A stretch of 64,000 bases of DNA from Desulfofundulus salinus (lineage in GTDB: Bacteria; Bacillota; Desulfotomaculia; Desulfotomaculales; Desulfovirgulaceae). Made by a program: the position numbers and the translations under genes. Positions 17,438 to 26,385 of this stretch are shown here, one piece after another. The DNA lies in assembly GCF_003627965.1 (NCBI RefSeq), contig NZ_RBWE01000001.1, positions 1,602,016-1,666,015 of the forward strand, in the 5' to 3' direction. How positions within the stretch are numbered: position 1 is the stretch's first letter; each line of letters starts with the position of its first letter. The notes beneath the pieces were generated by a model. It was not told where the DNA came from. It worked only from the letters and a program-made list of their open reading frames with translations, and ran no database searches.

Positions 17438-19186
17438 GTGGCCGTGACTGGAAGAAAGAGCAAAACAAAGAAGGATAATTTGCCGCGACTAACCGAATCC
17501 CACATCCGCGACATGGCGGACCCTCAGAGTTTTGAGCGCGGCAGGAACTATTATAATGATGGAGCTATCATAGACCCCGTCCGCCAGGGGATGGAACTGC
17601 GCGCGGAATGTAGCGGTTCCCGGTACCAGCCATACAGGGTCAGGGTCAGGTTTAGCGATAAAGGCATTGTGGAAGCTTCCTGCACCTGCCCCCGGGGCGG
17701 GTTCTGCAAGCACATCGTGGCTCTGTTGCTTGCCTATGTCCATGAGCCGGAATCATTCCGGGAACTGGCACCTCTGGAGGAAATGCTTGCCCGGCTGAAC
17801 AAGGAAGAGCTTATATCTTTAATTAGTGAGATGATTGAACGGGAACCGTCCTTGCTGGCCCTGGTGGAACTGTCGGCATCCGCAGCCCGGGGGCATGTGG
17901 ATGCGGCATCGTGCCGCCGGCAGGCGTTACGTGTGCTGCGGCATGAGGATCCGCTCCTTATCGAAGCTGATTTACGGGGAATGCTTAACATGGCCGAACG
18001 TATGGCCGCAAAAGAAGACTGGCTCGGCGCGGGTACGGTTTGCCATGCCCTGTTGAGCGTGCTGTCATCCGAATATGAGGATATTCAGTTCATGGACGAG
18101 GAGGGGTACATCGCGGTTGTTGCCGGCGATTGCGCCGAACTTTTGGGCGAGTGTCTGGCCCAGGGACGGGTTGACGCCCGTACGCGGCGGGAGTGGCTGC
18201 AGACGCTGCTGGAAGCCGAACTGGCCGACATCAGGCTGGGCGGTATTGACTTTGCGTCCGGCGCCTTTGACGCCATTCTGGAGCATGCCACCGAAGAGGA
18301 ATGGGCCGTACTCGAGGAACGAATACGTGAGGCCATGGGGGAAAGCAATGACTGGAAGAAAGAAATGCTGGTCAGGATGCTTGTCTCCTGGCGGGAGAAG
18401 CACGGCCGGCATGAAGAAGCAGGCGATATCATCTGCGAACTGGGCACCCCGGAACAGCGCATGCTGTGGTTGGTCGGGAACGGAAAACCGGCTGAGGCTG
18501 TGGCCATTGCGCGGCAGCATTGCCTGGAAAAACCCGGTTTGATTACCAGGTTTGCCGGTGAGCTGGTGGAAGCCGGCGCCCGGGAACAGGCCGTAACCCT
18601 GCTGACCGAACTGGCGGAGGGGGCTGACTCCCACTGGAGCTATGTGGAATGGCTGGCGGAATATTACCGGGTACACGGAGATTGGGAAGCGGCCCTGAAG
18701 TGGCAGCGCAGGTTTTTTCTCCAGAACCCACGGGTTAAATCGTTCATAGACCTGGAATACATTAGTAAAAAGCTTGGTGTTTGGGAACAGGTGCGCTCCG
18801 AAGTACTGCACACTCCGGAGATTGAGAAAAAACCGCACGTGTTGCTTGAAATCGCCCTGCATGAGGGCGACGTAGCGAGGGCGCTGGAGTTATTGCCCCG
18901 GGTTTCCGGTTGGGGAGGGCGTAATTACAAGGAGAAGGTGGCCGGGGCCGCTGAAAAAGAACGGCCGGAAGACGCCATAGCGTTGTACAAAGAGCTGGTG
19001 GAAGAGACCATCGGCCGCCGTCAGCGCGGGGCCTACCGGGAAGCCGCAGGCTACCTGTGCCGGATTAAAACTCTCTGCCAGCGCACCGGCGCGCAGGAGA
19101 ACTGGGAAGATTACTTCGCCGCGTTGAGGAGAAAATATGCCCGTTTTCCGGCGCTTCAGGAAGAGCTGGACGGAGCGGGGTTATAA
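17438..19186 (+). CDS. SWIM zinc finger protein
   Basis: A 582-residue protein with an N-terminal SWIM zinc finger: C82-x-C84-x5-C90-x-H92 (CTCPRGGFCKH). SWIM fingers bind DNA or protein partners. After the finger the chain is helical to its end with tetratricopeptide-like repeats (for example AVAIARQHCLEKPGLITRFAGELVEAGA and the DWEAALKWQRRFFLQNP unit). This layout is common in uncharacterised bacterial proteins of about this length, often near SNF2 helicases, but no helicase is present here. The GTG start at 17438 is chosen for length; a GTG at 17444 is equally possible. The cellular role is unknown. Confidence 0.8.
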   Translation: MAVTGRKSKTKKDNLPRLTESHIRDMADPQSFERGRNYYNDGAIIDPVRQGMELRAECSGSRYQPYRVRVRFSDKGIVEASCTCPRGGFCKHIVALLLAYVHEPESFRELAPLEEMLARLNKEELISLISEMIEREPSLLALVELSASAARGHVDAASCRRQALRVLRHEDPLLIEADLRGMLNMAERMAAKEDWLGAGTVCHALLSVLSSEYEDIQFMDEEGYIAVVAGDCAELLGECLAQGRVDARTRREWLQTLLEAELADIRLGGIDFASGAFDAILEHATEEEWAVLEERIREAMGESNDWKKEMLVRMLVSWREKHGRHEEAGDIICELGTPEQRMLWLVGNGKPAEAVAIARQHCLEKPGLITRFAGELVEAGAREQAVTLLTELAEGADSHWSYVEWLAEYYRVHGDWEAALKWQRRFFLQNPRVKSFIDLEYISKKLGVWEQVRSEVLHTPEIEKKPHVLLEIALHEGDVARALELLPRVSGWGGRNYKEKVAGAAEKERPEDAIALYKELVEETIGRRQRGAYREAAGYLCRIKTLCQRTGAQENWEDYFAALRRKYARFPALQEELDGAGL

Positions 19187-19300
19187 AAACGGGACGAACT
19201 GTATTGTTCCTTAATTACACTGGCGAAAAATCCTTTGGTAATCCGGAAATCTCAAAAAGGGCGACGGTGCATAAGTGGTAATTTAAGGGAGCGTGGATAA

Positions 19301-20302
19301 ATGCACATTCTGGTCACCGGTGGGGCCGGTTACATCGGCAGCCATACAGTTCAGGAACTTTTGCGGGCGGGGTATCGGGTGACGGTGCTGGACAATCTTT
19401 CCCGGGGCCACATGGCGGTGGCGCAGGTGCTTGATGGTGCGGAATTCGTCTGGGGGGACATTGCCGACCGTGAACTGGTGGTGGGGCTGGTGAGATCGCG
19501 CGGCATTCAGGCCGTGCTTCACTTTGCCGCCCTGAGCCTGGTGGGGGAGTCAATGGCCGAGCCGTCCCTTTATTACCATAACAACGTGGTTAAGGGCCTG
19601 TCTCTCCTGGAGGCGGTGCGGGAGGCGGAAGTTCCCTACTTCATTTTTTCTTCCACCGCCGCCGTCTACGGCGAGCCGGTACAGGTGCCCATTGAGGAAG
19701 ACCACCCCCTGGCTCCTACCAACCCCTATGGTGCCACCAAGCTCGCCTTTGAGGAAGCGCTGCGCTGGTACGGCGCGGCTTATGGCATAAAGTACGTCAG
19801 CTTGCGGTACTTCAACGCCTCCGGTGCGGACCCGGAGGGCGGCCTGGGCGAGGACCACCAGCCCGAGACCCACCTGATTCCCCTGGTGCTGCAGGCGGCC
19901 CTGGGGCTGCGGCCTGAAGTCACCGTTTTCGGCACCGATTATCCTACGCCGGACGGGACCTGCATACGGGACTACATCCACGTCACCGACCTGGCGGAGG
20001 CCCACGTGCTGGCATTGCGGGCCCTGGAGGGCGGGCTTGTTTCGGGTGCATACAACCTGGGCAATGAACGGGGGTATTCGGTCCGGGAGGTGGTGGAGGT
20101 CGCCCGCCGCGTTACCGGCCGCGATTTCCCGGTGGTGGAGGGAGCGCGGCGCCCGGGAGACCCGGCGGTGCTGGTGGCCTCCTCCCGGCGTATCAGGGAA
20201 GAATTGGGCTGGCGCCCCCGCTACGGCGACCTGGAAACCATCGTCCGCACGGCCTGGGAGTGGCACCGGCGGCACCCGGAGGGCTATGAAGGTGGGACTT
20301 GA
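19301..20302 (+). CDS. galE: UDP-glucose 4-epimerase
   Basis: A 333-residue short-chain dehydrogenase/reductase of the extended type that interconverts UDP-glucose and UDP-galactose, supplying galactose for surface glycans. The NAD-binding GGAGYIGSH loop is at residues 7-15. The catalytic serine/threonine region SSTAAVYG and the YxxxK pair (PYGATKLA) follow, and the C-terminal substrate lobe includes RDYIHVTDLA and RRPGDPA. Length is normal. The ATG at 19301 follows AAGGGAGCG. It belongs with manB, manC and the glycosyltransferases as a precursor-supply gene, though it is separated from them by the SWIM gene and appears to be its own transcription unit. Confidence 0.93.
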   Translation: MHILVTGGAGYIGSHTVQELLRAGYRVTVLDNLSRGHMAVAQVLDGAEFVWGDIADRELVVGLVRSRGIQAVLHFAALSLVGESMAEPSLYYHNNVVKGLSLLEAVREAEVPYFIFSSTAAVYGEPVQVPIEEDHPLAPTNPYGATKLAFEEALRWYGAAYGIKYVSLRYFNASGADPEGGLGEDHQPETHLIPLVLQAALGLRPEVTVFGTDYPTPDGTCIRDYIHVTDLAEAHVLALRALEGGLVSGAYNLGNERGYSVREVVEVARRVTGRDFPVVEGARRPGDPAVLVASSRRIREELGWRPRYGDLETIVRTAWEWHRRHPEGYEGGT

Positions 20303-20355
20303 GGCGGGTTTTCATGATTGACCTGGCCGTGTAAAATTTAAGTAGGTACCAGAAG

Positions 20356-21201
20356 GAGAATGACCGCGCTTCTTGAAACCTCCTGGATGTCCTGAATTTC
20401 CGGTTTTACAAGCTGGAGTTGAAAAAACTTGACTGGCGGGAATACATACTTAGTGATAATCCGGTAGCTGCGGCGTTGTTGAGCAAAATGGGCTTCAGGC
20501 CGGAAGAAAGGGTTCGCGTGCGCCAGCAGTTGCCGGAGATTCCGCCGGAAAACATTGTGGTCGAACCGTGCGGCCGGGATACGGCGGCGGCCGTAGGGCT
20601 GGGAGCCCTCCATGTTTTGCGAAAGGATCCCCGGGGGGTAATAACCGTACTGCCGGCTGATCACTACATTGCCCATGTGCGGCGGTTTCAATCGGTGCTC
20701 CAGGCGGCAGTATCCCTGGCGGCCGGCGGACAGTGGCTGGTAACCATGGGCATTACCCCTACCAGGCCGGATACGGGATACGGGTACATATGCCAGGGAG
20801 AGTTGCTTGGGAGGCTTTTGCGTATTTTATCAAATACGGATCAACCTCTTTCTTTGCTTTTGGCCGGCGTGCTGCAATATTACTCAACGGCGGAGACGCG
20901 CGTGCCCTGTCCGGACGAGGTTAAATTTGCCGTTGTAGAGCAACTTGTGAAGGAGTTTCAGCGCCAATTCGAAGTTATTGACGTGGACGGTGCTCGGGTA
21001 TTGTTTGAGGACGGGTGGGGACTTGTGCGCGCTTCCAATACGCAGCCCGTGCTGGTAGCCCGTTGCGAGGCGAGAACACCGGAAGGGTTGCAAAGAATTT
21101 GCAACTTGATGAAAAAAGCCATTACCGGGCAGCCCCAGGTGGGAGATTTCGAGTGGGAATATTTAGCCGGGAGATGCCGGCAAGCAGGCGGGATTTTGTA
21201 A
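20356..21201 (+). pseudogene. scrambled chimera of the manB-rpn spacer, rpn, manC and manB
   Basis: This stretch is a patchwork of segments also found at 14494-16454. Bases 20356-20380 match the manB-rpn spacer (about 14870-14892). 20381-20519 matches rpn 15335-15473. 20517-20808 matches manC 16163-16454. 20809-21187 matches manB 14494-14871. The rpn-manC join shares the trinucleotide CGT and the manC-manB join is at CTT/GGGAGG, so homology at the joins is only a few bases. The three coding pieces remain in one frame, leaving an open frame of 260 residues (20419-21201). A one-base gain near the manB stop extends it beyond the parent terminus. No complete catalytic domain survives, so enzymatic function is unlikely; whether it is expressed is unknown. 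Confidence 0.9.
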
Positions 21202-21293
21202 AAAGATAGAGGTTCCTGTTTTTGATTATGGTAAAATTTCCACAGTATTCGGATGGTAATGCTTTTAGCTTCAGGTGGAAACTCAGATTGTAT

Positions 21294-21322
21294 TTGCTAT
21301 GTAGCCTCCTGCGTGCTATAAT
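21294..21322 (+). promoter_or_regulatory. sigma-A promoter of vapBC
   Basis: TTGCTA (21294-21299), a 17-bp spacer, and a perfect TATAAT (21317-21322) lie just ahead of the vapB ribosome-binding site CGGAGGTGA. The antitoxin start is 22 nt past the -10 box. Confidence 0.75.
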
Positions 21323-21343
21323 GTGGCTACCGGAGGTGATTCC

Positions 21344-21610
21344 ATGAAGGCAGGTATCAGGGAAGTCAAGAACCGCCTCAGCGAATACCTGAGGCGGGTT
21401 AAGCAGGGCGAAATACTTGTCATCACCGAGCGTAACGTCCCCGTTGCCAGGCTGGTGCCGGTTCAGGAAAAGGAGCAGTTTCCCGTTTTAACCCTGGTGG
21501 AGGAGAAAGTGGCTTCCTGGCAGGGGGGTAAGCCACGCGGTGCGGCAGTGCCGCCGGCGGTTCCCGGCACTGCCTCGATCGCAGCGCTGGTCGTGGAGGA
21601 TCGCCGGTGA
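21344..21610 (+). CDS. vapB: Phd/YefM-type antitoxin (VapB)
   Basis: A small antitoxin of 88 residues. MKAGIREVKNRLSEYLRRVKQGE followed by ILVITERNVPVARLVPV is the classic Phd/YefM DNA-binding fold, which dimerises, represses its own promoter and neutralises the partner toxin through its C-terminal tail. The ATG at 21344 is chosen because CGGAGGTGA lies 4 nt before it; an upstream in-frame GTG at 21323 would overlap the -10 box. The stop overlaps the toxin start by 4 nt, the usual coupling in toxin-antitoxin pairs. Confidence 0.87.
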   Translation: MKAGIREVKNRLSEYLRRVKQGEILVITERNVPVARLVPVQEKEQFPVLTLVEEKVASWQGGKPRGAAVPPAVPGTASIAALVVEDRR

Positions 21611-22044
21611 TCTGTTACCTGGACACCAGCGCGCTGGTGAAGCTCTATGTGCACGAACAGGGCTCGGAGACTGTGCGTAAACTGGTGGACGCGGCTGCGG
21701 TGGTGGCTACCAGCAAGGTGGCTTACCCGGAAGCACGGGCCGCCTTTGCCCGGGGTTTCCGTGAGGGTCTGCTGGAGGAAAAGGATTACCGCCTGGTTGT
21801 GGCGGCCCTGCAGCACGATTGGCCAAGGTATCTCGCCCTGGAAGTATCGGATTCCCTTGCCTGGCTTGCCGGGGAACTGGCCGAGAAACACCGCCTGAGG
21901 GGTTTTGACGCAATACATCTTGGTGCCGCGGTAACCCTGAAGACACAGGTTAAAAGCCGGGTCATAGCAGCCTGCTGGGACGTGAGGTTATGGGAAGCCC
22001 TGTGTGCTGTGGAGCTTGAGGTGGTGCCGGAAAACAAGCCATAA
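21607..22044 (+). CDS. vapC: PIN domain ribonuclease toxin (VapC)
   Basis: A 145-residue PIN-domain protein. The acidic catalytic residues are visible as D6 (YLDTSALVKLY), E42 (YPEARAAF) and the FDAIHLGAA motif near residue 100. VapC toxins cut tRNA or rRNA and stop growth when the antitoxin is lost. The GTG start at 21607 overlaps the vapB stop (GTGA). The gene is full length and shows no damage, so the pair is probably active. It lies beside the scrambled manB/manC locus, where it could stabilise an otherwise unstable region. Confidence 0.87.
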   Translation: MICYLDTSALVKLYVHEQGSETVRKLVDAAAVVATSKVAYPEARAAFARGFREGLLEEKDYRLVVAALQHDWPRYLALEVSDSLAWLAGELAEKHRLRGFDAIHLGAAVTLKTQVKSRVIAACWDVRLWEALCAVELEVVPENKP

Positions 22045-22150
22045 TCCGCACCGCATTAAGCGAGGGGATGAGATCGAGGTGGTGTTACAATAATGCCGCG
22101 AAAGAGCCAGTCAGGGCCTTTTCCCGCAAGCATCCAGGGGGGTGAAATCG

Positions 22151-22732
22151 ATGAAGGCAGCACTTGCAGAGATCGCCGCTGCCGGCGAAAAAAAATACAC
22201 CTACGCAGACTATTGTAAGCTCCCCGAGGGGGCACCCTACCAGCTCATTGGAGGTGAATTAGTCGTGACGCCTGCACCGGGAACTTACCACCAGACTGTT
22301 TTGTTTAACCTGGGATTGGAAATGGGAAATTTTGTGCGGCAGGAAAACCTGGGAAGAGTGCTCTTCGCCCCAGTTGACGTCTACCTCGGTGAAACCGAGA
22401 CTTACCAGCCGGACATCATCTTTATCGCCCGGGAGAGAATGAATATCATCGAACCGCAGCGGATAAACGGCGCTCCCGACCTGGTGGTGGAAATTCTCTC
22501 CCCGGCCACCGCCTATTACGATCTGCGGAAAAAATTCAAGGTTTACGAACGGTGCGGCGTCAAGGAATACTGGATCGTGGACCCGGAAGAAAAATCGGTA
22601 CAGGTTTTTCTGCTCAAGGAGGACAGGTTCGTCCTCGACCAGGAGGCAGAGCGAACAGGCGAAATTTCATCCCGTGTCCTTTCCGGGTTCACCATTCGTT
22701 TGGAAAGTATCTTCGAAGATTGGCCAGGTTAA
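22151..22732 (+). CDS. Uma2 family nuclease-like protein
   Basis: A 193-residue member of the Uma2 (DUF820) family, which has the PD-(D/E)xK endonuclease fold. Seen here are YQLIGGELVVTPAPG, YQPDIIFI with the first acidic residue, APDLVVEILSP with the second, and YDLRKKFKVYERCGVKEYWIVDPE with the lysines. The family is common in cyanobacteria and Firmicutes, often in many copies, and its biological role is not settled. The ATG at 22151 is preferred over a GTG at 22142 because AGGGGGGTG lies at 22134-22142. It stands alone downstream of vapBC. Confidence 0.82.
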   Translation: MKAALAEIAAAGEKKYTYADYCKLPEGAPYQLIGGELVVTPAPGTYHQTVLFNLGLEMGNFVRQENLGRVLFAPVDVYLGETETYQPDIIFIARERMNIIEPQRINGAPDLVVEILSPATAYYDLRKKFKVYERCGVKEYWIVDPEEKSVQVFLLKEDRFVLDQEAERTGEISSRVLSGFTIRLESIFEDWPG

Positions 22733-22802
22733 ACCTTCCCTGTTACAGGGCAATTGACTTCCCCACGTTGAGAATCAGTAACCCGCTGGAACCAACCGGA
22801 GA

Positions 22803-23617
22803 ATGAGATCAGAAGCGGACTCTCACCCCCCGTATCCTGTGTTCGTGCCCTTAAAAAACGCCGGACTCCTGGAGACCTGGATCAACCTGCTGGAGGAACG
22901 GAAGACAGCAGGTAATACAGAGAAAGTAACCGGTTCGGTGAAATCCGTAGTCCTGGGTGAAGATAACCTGCTGGTATTGAACGATTTGAACTGCGAGGAT
23001 TGCATTTTTCCTCTGGCCTGGGATGCGGTGCTGGTGGGGAAAAGGGCCAAGCAGGATTTCCGCTCCCTCAAACCGGGAGACTTTGTGGAAGTGGAGCTTG
23101 ACGGCGGCCGGGTAAAGCGGGTTACCCTGCTCGAGGTGAAAAAATCTCGGGTACCGTAGGTACACTCACCGGCAAAACGCTGGGGCTGCTGGGCAGGTCC
23201 GGCCAGAAGGGCAATCCGGATCGCTTCGATTACTGGGACCGGGCCAGGATAGTGGACAAGGAAGACCGGCGCGCCGGGGGCGTTATGCGGGGTGACCGGG
23301 TGGAAATTACCTACCTCGATCCTGTCCCTGGGGAGATTCAGGACGAACGGGTGCTTCAAATTAAGATAACCTCCCGTCCCGGCCTGAAAAAACAAACGGG
23401 CAAACTGCAGGCCATCAAAACAACTGGAGGGACTTACCGCATTGTCCTGGAAAAGGACAAGGAGTATGATGTGGGCCCCGCGGTGAGGGTAACTGACCCT
23501 TCGGGCAACAAAATTGCCTTTTCCGACCTGGACCGGTACATCAAATCCCAGGTCGAGCTGTGGCTGGATGGAGCCGGCGTGGTCATGGAAGTCCGGATTA
23601 CTGCAATCTCTCGTTGA
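22803..23617 (+). pseudogene. uncharacterised protein split by a frameshift at a run of six A
   Basis: Two adjacent open frames join into one protein if the reading frame slips back one base at the A6 run 23139-23144. The first frame gives 118 residues and ends at a TAG just after the run. Read in the -1 frame the sequence continues without a stop as KISGTVGTLTGKTLGLLG through GVMRGDRVEITYLDPVPG to the TGA at 23617. Both halves have the same beta-rich style, with repeated TGSVKSVVLG / SGTVGTLTG openings like tandem small beta domains of surface proteins. I do not recognise the family. The break could be a real mutation, a homopolymer sequencing error or programmed -1 slippage. No signal peptide is visible, so the N-terminus may also be incomplete. 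Confidence 0.6.
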
Positions 23618-23731
23618 GGAACAGAAATAAAGGACTTCCCGCCGAATTACGACAGGAGTGGAAAATCACGAGGATGATAAGCTCTGGTCTGGTAATATTC
23701 AGTTTTTTTAAGGAGGCAATCCAGCGGAATA

Positions 23732-25615
23732 ATGAAGGTCAATAAAGCTGAGGAACTTGTTTCAAAAGGTAGAGCGTTCCTGGAGAAGGGCGACTTCCGG
23801 GCTGCGGAAAAAGCGTTTGCTGATGCCCTGAAAGAGGATGAGGCCGTTCCCATACGCAACAACCTGGCGCTGGCCGTCTTCATGGCCGGGGAGCCCACCC
23901 GCGCCCTGAAGATTCTTGAGCCGTACCTGGACCTGGAAAAGGGCAATACCATGGCGAATCCCTTTACCTACGCCCTGGCCGCCAGGATTTACTGCGCCCT
24001 CGGCCAGGAAGAACAGGCCCGCCGGCATCTGCGGCAGGCCGTACAGAGCTTCGAGGCGGGATTATCGGTACTGGGCCGCCGCCTGGAAAATGTCCCCCAC
24101 TCCTTCCGTGAGTACACGGTGGCCATCATGCACGCAGCCGCCTGCCTCAGAGATTACCAGCAGGTATACGACCTTTACCGCCGCTGGGAGATTTACCATG
24201 TTTCGTGGGAAAACAAATACATGGCGGCGGCGGCCTGTTTCAACCTGGGCCGCTACAAGCAGGCCGCAACCCTGTTTTCCTCCCTGGCACAGGTGCACAG
24301 GTCTTTTTCAATGATGCAGCAGGTGGCCTTCCTGGTGGAGTGGGGCGTTATTCCGCCCTTTGAAATAGGTTGCGAGCCTTATCCCCATAAGATAATACAA
24401 AAAATGGTCAAAGAGGCTGCAACCAGCGAGGAGGCGCGCCGCAGGTACACGCAGGAAGGTCTTTTCCGCATGGCGCTTCTTTCCGCGCTCCTGGAAGACG
24501 AGGGCTCCAAAACGGCTGAACTAGCCGTGCATACACTGGTGTATTACGGCGGCGAATGGGGTGAAAAGCTGGGGCGGCAGGTGCTGGAATACCCCGGGTT
24601 TTCCGCTTCCCTGAAAATTGTTGCGGCGGAAGCCCTCACAGCCAGGGGTGTCCTGCGGGAAGACGAACCCATCCCCATGTTTATCGACGGGGAGCGGCGG
24701 CTGGTGAAGCTCAAAAAGACCGAGGTAATAATGGAGCCGGACGAGGAACTGGACCGGATAGTGGACCGGGCCCTGCAGCTGAAAAAAGAAGGGCAAATAG
24801 ACGAAGCCATGAAACTGCTGGAAGACATCTACCAGCAAGGTGAGTTTTACCCCCGGGCTATGTTGGACCTCGCCAATCTGCTGCGCCAGAAGGGCGAGCT
24901 GGAGAAAGCCCTAGGTATAATGAAAATACTGGAGGATGTGGACCCGGATAACCCGGTTTTCCTGTTCAACCTTTCCTCGTTGATGCTGCAAATGAGAGAG
25001 ATAGGGAAAGCCCGCGAATATTTGGACAGGATCGATGATGAGGAATTTAAGAAAGAGTACAACGAAAAGTTTAAAATGCTGGAAAGGGAAATAGAGCGCT
25101 ATGAAAATGTTGCTCGCTTGCCGGAAATGATTATGCAGGCCTATGAGGAAGACGAGCGCCGGAAAATAGAGGAAAAACCGCTGCCCGTGGACGCCTCCCT
25201 TGCCCGGGGATTGAAAAACATGCCCGCCCACTGGCTGGAGGGCGCCTGTATATACTACGGCCTCGAACCAGCGCGGCAGCGCCGTCAGCGGGAGGAGCAG
25301 CTGCGGGACTTTCTCTCCCGCCGCGACAACCTGGAAAAGGAAGTGGGGGAACTGGAAGAGGAAGAAAGGGAACTTTTAAAATATCTTTTGCAGCGGGGCG
25401 GCTGGAGCCGGTTGAACGCCGTCACCCGCAAATTCGGCTCTATGGAAGGGGACGGTTTTTTCTGGCATGAGCGGGAACCGGAATCTTTTCTGGGCTTCCT
25501 GTGGTCCCTGGGCCTGGTGATGGTGGGTAAAGCTGCGCTGGAAGGGCGCCGCGTCAAGATCGCCACAATCCCCCTGGAACTGCGGCAACCCCTGAAGGAA
25601 ATACTGGGCATATAA
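23732..25615 (+). CDS. TPR repeat protein
   Basis: A 627-residue protein built mainly of tetratricopeptide repeats. Clear units are seen at the start (KAEELVSKGRAFLEKGDFRAAEKAFADAL), near residue 85, and again around residues 345-430 (ALQLKKEGQIDEAMKLLEDIYQQG and the LRQKGELEKALGIMKIL unit). These repeats form a superhelix for protein contacts. The C-terminal 130 residues contain a charged coiled-coil-like region (RRQREEQLRDFLSRRDNLEKEV) and a final globular part. No catalytic motif is seen, and the function is unknown. The ATG at 23732 follows TAAGGAGG at about 23709. It converges with the truncated HepT gene, whose end is only 3 nt away. Confidence 0.75.
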   Translation: MKVNKAEELVSKGRAFLEKGDFRAAEKAFADALKEDEAVPIRNNLALAVFMAGEPTRALKILEPYLDLEKGNTMANPFTYALAARIYCALGQEEQARRHLRQAVQSFEAGLSVLGRRLENVPHSFREYTVAIMHAAACLRDYQQVYDLYRRWEIYHVSWENKYMAAAACFNLGRYKQAATLFSSLAQVHRSFSMMQQVAFLVEWGVIPPFEIGCEPYPHKIIQKMVKEAATSEEARRRYTQEGLFRMALLSALLEDEGSKTAELAVHTLVYYGGEWGEKLGRQVLEYPGFSASLKIVAAEALTARGVLREDEPIPMFIDGERRLVKLKKTEVIMEPDEELDRIVDRALQLKKEGQIDEAMKLLEDIYQQGEFYPRAMLDLANLLRQKGELEKALGIMKILEDVDPDNPVFLFNLSSLMLQMREIGKAREYLDRIDDEEFKKEYNEKFKMLEREIERYENVARLPEMIMQAYEEDERRKIEEKPLPVDASLARGLKNMPAHWLEGACIYYGLEPARQRRQREEQLRDFLSRRDNLEKEVGELEEEERELLKYLLQRGGWSRLNAVTRKFGSMEGDGFFWHEREPESFLGFLWSLGLVMVGKAALEGRRVKIATIPLELRQPLKEILGI

Positions 25616-25618
25616 CAT

Positions 25619-25705
25619 TTAACTTACGTGGGACTGTTCCTCCAGGTCGGAAATGTACTCCATTAACAGTTTGCATTTCTCCCGCAACAATTCACGATCT
25701 ACCAT
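25619..25705 (-). pseudogene. HepT (HEPN) toxin, 28-residue N-terminal fragment
   Basis: A minus-strand frame starts with ATG (25705-25703) overlapping the stop of the nucleotidyltransferase gene and reads MVDRELLREKCKLLMEYISDL plus a few residues before TAA. The sequence is the opening helix of HEPN-domain HepT/DUF86 proteins, which normally run to about 130-140 residues and contain an RX4-6H active site. Everything after helix one is missing and the convergent TPR gene occupies the adjacent DNA. The toxin is therefore almost certainly dead. Confidence 0.65.
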
Positions 25706-26154
25706 TTTTCATCTCCCAGTTTTTTTAACCGTATATCCAGGCGCCGCCGGTCGTACCATTGCATGTCCAGGTAGCGGCGGCGTGACCGCACCTCAAAAGC
25801 AATGCGGTAGGACCTGTCTTTGTCCACCAGAAGGAGCCCGTATTTGCGCACCTGATGCTGCAATCCGGGGGAAGCTGTTCCGAGGTCGACCACCTGCACA
25901 GGGCGCTTGAGCTTTTCTTCCAGGGCAATCTCCATTTCCAGGCGCCGGTCAAAGCGGGCAAATTTGTCCTGCATGGAAGGGGTAAACAGCACCGCTATAT
26001 CTACGTCACTATCCTGTTTGCCCCGGCCCCGGGCCAGGGAGCCAAACAGGTAGGCCGCCAGCACATCCGGTTGCTGCTCCAGGTACGGAGCAACGGTACT
26101 TATAATACTATTGACATCCGGGATTTCTTTTAAGTCAGAACACAAAATGGACAC
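25699..26154 (-). CDS. mntA: MntA-type nucleotidyltransferase antitoxin
   Basis: A minimal nucleotidyltransferase of about 151 residues with the defining motif GSLARGRGKQDSDVDIAVLF: the GS, and the DxD metal pair ten residues on. In MntA/HepT modules this enzyme transfers AMP to a tyrosine of the HEPN toxin and blocks it. The gene order (antitoxin, then toxin overlapping by a few bases) matches. The start is uncertain: GTG at 26154 or TTG at 26145 fit the family length and follow AAGGGAT, while a longer open frame reaches 26340 with a non-family N-terminus. The partner toxin is truncated, so the gene is an orphan antitoxin. Confidence 0.75.
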   Translation of the reverse strand: MSILCSDLKEIPDVNSIISTVAPYLEQQPDVLAAYLFGSLARGRGKQDSDVDIAVLFTPSMQDKFARFDRRLEMEIALEEKLKRPVQVVDLGTASPGLQHQVRKYGLLLVDKDRSYRIAFEVRSRRRYLDMQWYDRRRLDIRLKKLGDEKW

Positions 26155-26385
26155 ATCCCTTACAAGCTTTACCCCAGGATTACCACTACCTCTGTAGGCG
26201 GCTTTTCCCTGACAGACCATGCGGTATCCAGAATAGCAGGTTCTATCCTGCATGATTATTATACCGCACCCTTGACTGACCCAAAAGGGGGAACATTTCG
26301 GAAGTACTCCTTGCCCGTCCCATTGCGGACGTGTTATCATTTGAACGTACCCGAATGTTGCCAGAAATCGAGGTGAATTTACGCA

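Noticed and set aside
18065-18862. 265-codon minus-strand open frame inside the SWIM gene
   Set aside because: The plus-strand SWIM protein is clearly real and the minus frame has no ribosome-binding site or recognisable domain.
20325-20348. TGTAAAATTTAAGTAGGTA shared with TGTAAAATTTGAGTAGGAA after ligA (near 55765)
   Set aside because: A short match of two copies that could be chance; it may mark a border of inserted sequence, but the evidence is too thin to annotate.
20419-21201. Treating the 260-residue frame as a functional guanylyltransferase or phosphomannomutase
   Set aside because: It lacks the nucleotide-binding signature of manC and the catalytic serine and metal loop of manB; only partial segments are present.
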